Program-made: the position numbers and the translations under genes
Source of the DNA: Porticoccaceae bacterium UBA1989
Lineage (GTDB): Bacteria; Pseudomonadota; Gammaproteobacteria; Pseudomonadales; Porticoccaceae
Reading direction: 5' to 3'
DNA: 16,486 bases
Assembly (NCBI GenBank): GCA_002335945.1
Contig: DDDD01000066.1
Location: 1,244-17,729 of the forward strand
Notes under the pieces: model-generated
Told to the model about the DNA's origin: nothing
The model's input: the letters and a program-made list of their open reading frames with translations, nothing else
The model's database searches: none
Shown here: piece by piece, positions 14,678-16,486 of the stretch
Layout: every line of letters starts with the position of its first letter
How positions within the stretch are numbered: the first letter of the stretch is position 1

Positions 14678-16420
14678 ATGAAAATGATCAAACCTATTTT
14701 GAGAATCACTGGGCTAGTACTAGCTACTTTTATAAGTGTTCCAGCTGTCGCACAGACTAAGGCTCTACTCGATTCCAACACTCGTTTTCATCCGGTAATC
14801 AGCTCAACCGGCATGGTCGTCTCTCAGGAAATACTGGCCAGTCAGGTGGGGGCAGACATTCTGGCCAAGGGCGGTAACGCCATAGACGCGGCTGTTGCCA
14901 CTGGCTTTGCCCTTGCTGTGACCTTGCCTCGCGCCGGTAATCTGGGTGGTGGTGGCTTTATGATGGTGCACTTGGCAGAAGAGAATAAAACTATTGCCAT
15001 CGACTATCGCGAGATGGCACCTGCCGATGCGTTTAAAGACATGTTCCTTAACACGGAAGGGGATGTGGATAATCTTAAAGCTCGCTTTAGTATTCAGTCA
15101 TCAGGTGTTCCAGGTACGGTCGCTGGTTTAATTCATGCCCAGGAAAACTACGGTAAGCTCAGTTTAAAACAGGTTATAAGGCCGGCCATCAACCTAGCCC
15201 GCAACGGCATCCCCGTCAGTATAAGCCTGGCTGAGTCATTGGCGTCTCGCAGCGGGCGCCTGCAGAAAGATGCCGCAACCAAGAAGTACTTCTTTAAAGA
15301 GGATGGCGCCGATTATGAAGCTGGTGAGGTTATCCGTCAGCGAGATTTGGCTGCCACATTAGGACGTATTTCCGCCAAAGGCGCCCCAGGCTTTTACCAA
15401 GGTAAAACCGCAGCCTTAATCGTCGACCAGATGGAAAGTACCGGCGGGCTTATTAGCTTGGCAGATTTGAAGGGGTATAAAGCCATAGAACGCACCCCAG
15501 TCTGCGGCGATTACCGCGACAACAAAGTCTGCGCAATGCCCCCACCTTCGTCGGGCGGTGTTCATATGGTGCAGATGCTCAATATTCTTGAAGGCTGGGA
15601 TTTACAGGCGCTGGGTCATAACAGTGCGGATTATATTCACCGTTTGGTGGAATCCATGCGTCGTGCCTATGCCGACCGCAGCCTGTATCTGGGTGACCCA
15701 GACTTTTTCCCAGTACCTGTTGCCCAGCTAACCGACAAAAAATATGCTGCAGCATTGCGTCAGCAAATTGATCTAGACCACGCCAGTCGCTCAGAAGATA
15801 TACGACCTGGGCTTGTTGATACCGCCGAGAGCACCGAAACAACCCATTACAGCACCTGGGACCAATGGGGCAATGTCGTGAGTAACACCTACACCTTGAA
15901 TTTCTCCTACGGCAGCGGAATTTCCGTTGCGGGGGCTGGATTCCTACTTAACAATGAGATGGATGATTTTTCAGCCAAGCCAGGTTCACCCAATGGCTAC
16001 GGGCTAGTAGGTGGTATTGCTAATTCGATTCAGCCCGGCAAACGTCCGCTATCATCGATGACGCCTGCCATCGTCTTTAATCCCGAGGGCGCACCCATTC
16101 TTGCCACTGGCAGCCCAGGTGGCAGCACTATTATTACCGTGGTAATGCAGATGGTACTAAATGTACTTGAGTTTGATATGGGTATTGCTGAGGCGACAGC
16201 CGCCTCAAGAATCCACCATCAATGGTTACCGGATAATATTTTCTACGAGTCTGGTTTGTCTGCGGATACATTGCGTCTGATGCGTGAGATGGGTCATATT
16301 CTTAACGATAAGCCGGGAAGGCTAGGGGCTGCTGAGAGCATTCACAGCAAGGGAGATGGCGTATTGTTTGGCGCTGAAGACCAGCGGCGTCATGGTTCAG
16401 GGGCTGTTGCTCAGCCTTAG
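14678..16420 (+). CDS. ggt: Gamma-glutamyltransferase (gamma-glutamyltranspeptidase / glutathione hydrolase)
   Basis: The 580-residue precursor begins with a Sec signal peptide: Lys and Arg in the first 9 residues, a hydrophobic stretch about 10-20, and AVA before Gln26. This points to the periplasm. The protein is made as a proenzyme that cuts itself at a conserved Thr, here Thr388 in TETTHYSTW, giving large and small subunits with Thr388 as nucleophile. Supporting residues are Arg111 in DYREMAP for the glutamate carboxylate, PPPSSGGVHMVQML (288-301), NNEMDDF (425-431), PLSSMTP (457-463) and the Gly pair of GSPGGS (478-483). GGT hydrolyses glutathione and other gamma-glutamyl compounds or transfers the glutamyl group. 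The residue before the cut is Glu387, where E. coli has a neutral amide. ATG 14678 has only a weak GAG upstream; ATG 14684 is an alternative. The gene stands 176 bp behind rraA and is probably transcribed on its own. Confidence 0.95.
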   Translation: MKMIKPILRITGLVLATFISVPAVAQTKALLDSNTRFHPVISSTGMVVSQEILASQVGADILAKGGNAIDAAVATGFALAVTLPRAGNLGGGGFMMVHLAEENKTIAIDYREMAPADAFKDMFLNTEGDVDNLKARFSIQSSGVPGTVAGLIHAQENYGKLSLKQVIRPAINLARNGIPVSISLAESLASRSGRLQKDAATKKYFFKEDGADYEAGEVIRQRDLAATLGRISAKGAPGFYQGKTAALIVDQMESTGGLISLADLKGYKAIERTPVCGDYRDNKVCAMPPPSSGGVHMVQMLNILEGWDLQALGHNSADYIHRLVESMRRAYADRSLYLGDPDFFPVPVAQLTDKKYAAALRQQIDLDHASRSEDIRPGLVDTAESTETTHYSTWDQWGNVVSNTYTLNFSYGSGISVAGAGFLLNNEMDDFSAKPGSPNGYGLVGGIANSIQPGKRPLSSMTPAIVFNPEGAPILATGSPGGSTIITVVMQMVLNVLEFDMGIAEATAASRIHHQWLPDNIFYESGLSADTLRLMREMGHILNDKPGRLGAAESIHSKGDGVLFGAEDQRRHGSGAVAQP

Positions 16421-16450
16421 GGTAAGGGTTATTTGGTCTTGTAGTGACGA

Positions 16451-16486
16451 GAACGAGATCTCTCCCTGCGGTCGAGATGACAGTGC
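16451..16486. repeat. Copy of the GATC/GATGACA intergenic repeat, cut by the window end
   Basis: Beginning about 30 bases after the ggt stop, GAACGAGATCTCTCCCTG is followed by CGGTCGAGATGACA. This resembles the right half of the element at 7027-7092 (GCGAGATCCCTCG ... TCGGGATGACA) and ends in the same terminal motif. A second half or more units may lie beyond the window. Confidence 0.55.

Overview
The window looks like a chromosomal segment of a heterotrophic, probably marine, gammaproteobacterium. The support is a FadB-type beta-oxidation multienzyme, a long-form isocitrate lyase of about 526 residues, malate synthase G, an RraA protein close to the E. coli type and a periplasmic gamma-glutamyltransferase. 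Base composition is near 50% GC. The lineage is an inference from protein resemblance; no rRNA, tRNA, phage or transposase gene is visible.

Layout, left to right. (1) 1-190 holds no confident gene. (2) 191-2260 (-) encodes a trimethylamine-dehydrogenase-like flavin/4Fe-4S oxidoreductase with a changed substrate cage. (3) 2261-2571 has no intact gene, but contains what looks like the 5' end of a thiol peroxidase gene running into the next gene. (4) 2572-3231 (+) encodes a SAM methyltransferase with cysteine pairs at its N terminus; its 3' end overlaps that of a convergent PLP-dependent decarboxylase-like gene (3197-4600, -). (5) Divergent from the latter is fadB (4728-6878, +), which lacks the usual fadA neighbour. 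(6) 6879-7265 is a repeat-rich convergent spacer with a terminator-like hairpin, two short inverted-repeat-type elements and a tandem array of 26-bp units. (7) 7266-8906 (-) encodes a single-chain fusion of a class 1 dihydroorotate-dehydrogenase-like domain with a PyrK-like FAD/2Fe-2S domain. (8) 9092-14501 is a glyoxylate-bypass block: aceA (-), a divergent LysR-type regulator (+), glcB (+) and an rraA-like gene whose start codon overlaps the glcB stop codon. (9) 14678-16420 (+) encodes an exported gamma-glutamyltransferase. The window closes in another copy of the short repeat seen near 7000.

Taken together: FadB shortens fatty acids to acetyl-CoA, AceA and GlcB turn acetyl-CoA into C4 acids by the glyoxylate bypass, and the LysR protein between them is a natural candidate regulator. 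The flavin amine-dehydrogenase-like enzyme, the PLP enzyme and the gamma-glutamyltransferase suggest use of amines, amino acids and peptides. No clearly new multi-gene system is visible. The best leads are the altered active site of the amine-dehydrogenase-like enzyme, the PyrD-PyrK-like fusion with a substituted ligand residue, the tpx-like/methyltransferase junction, the glcB-rraA coupling, and the repeat family with its tandem array.
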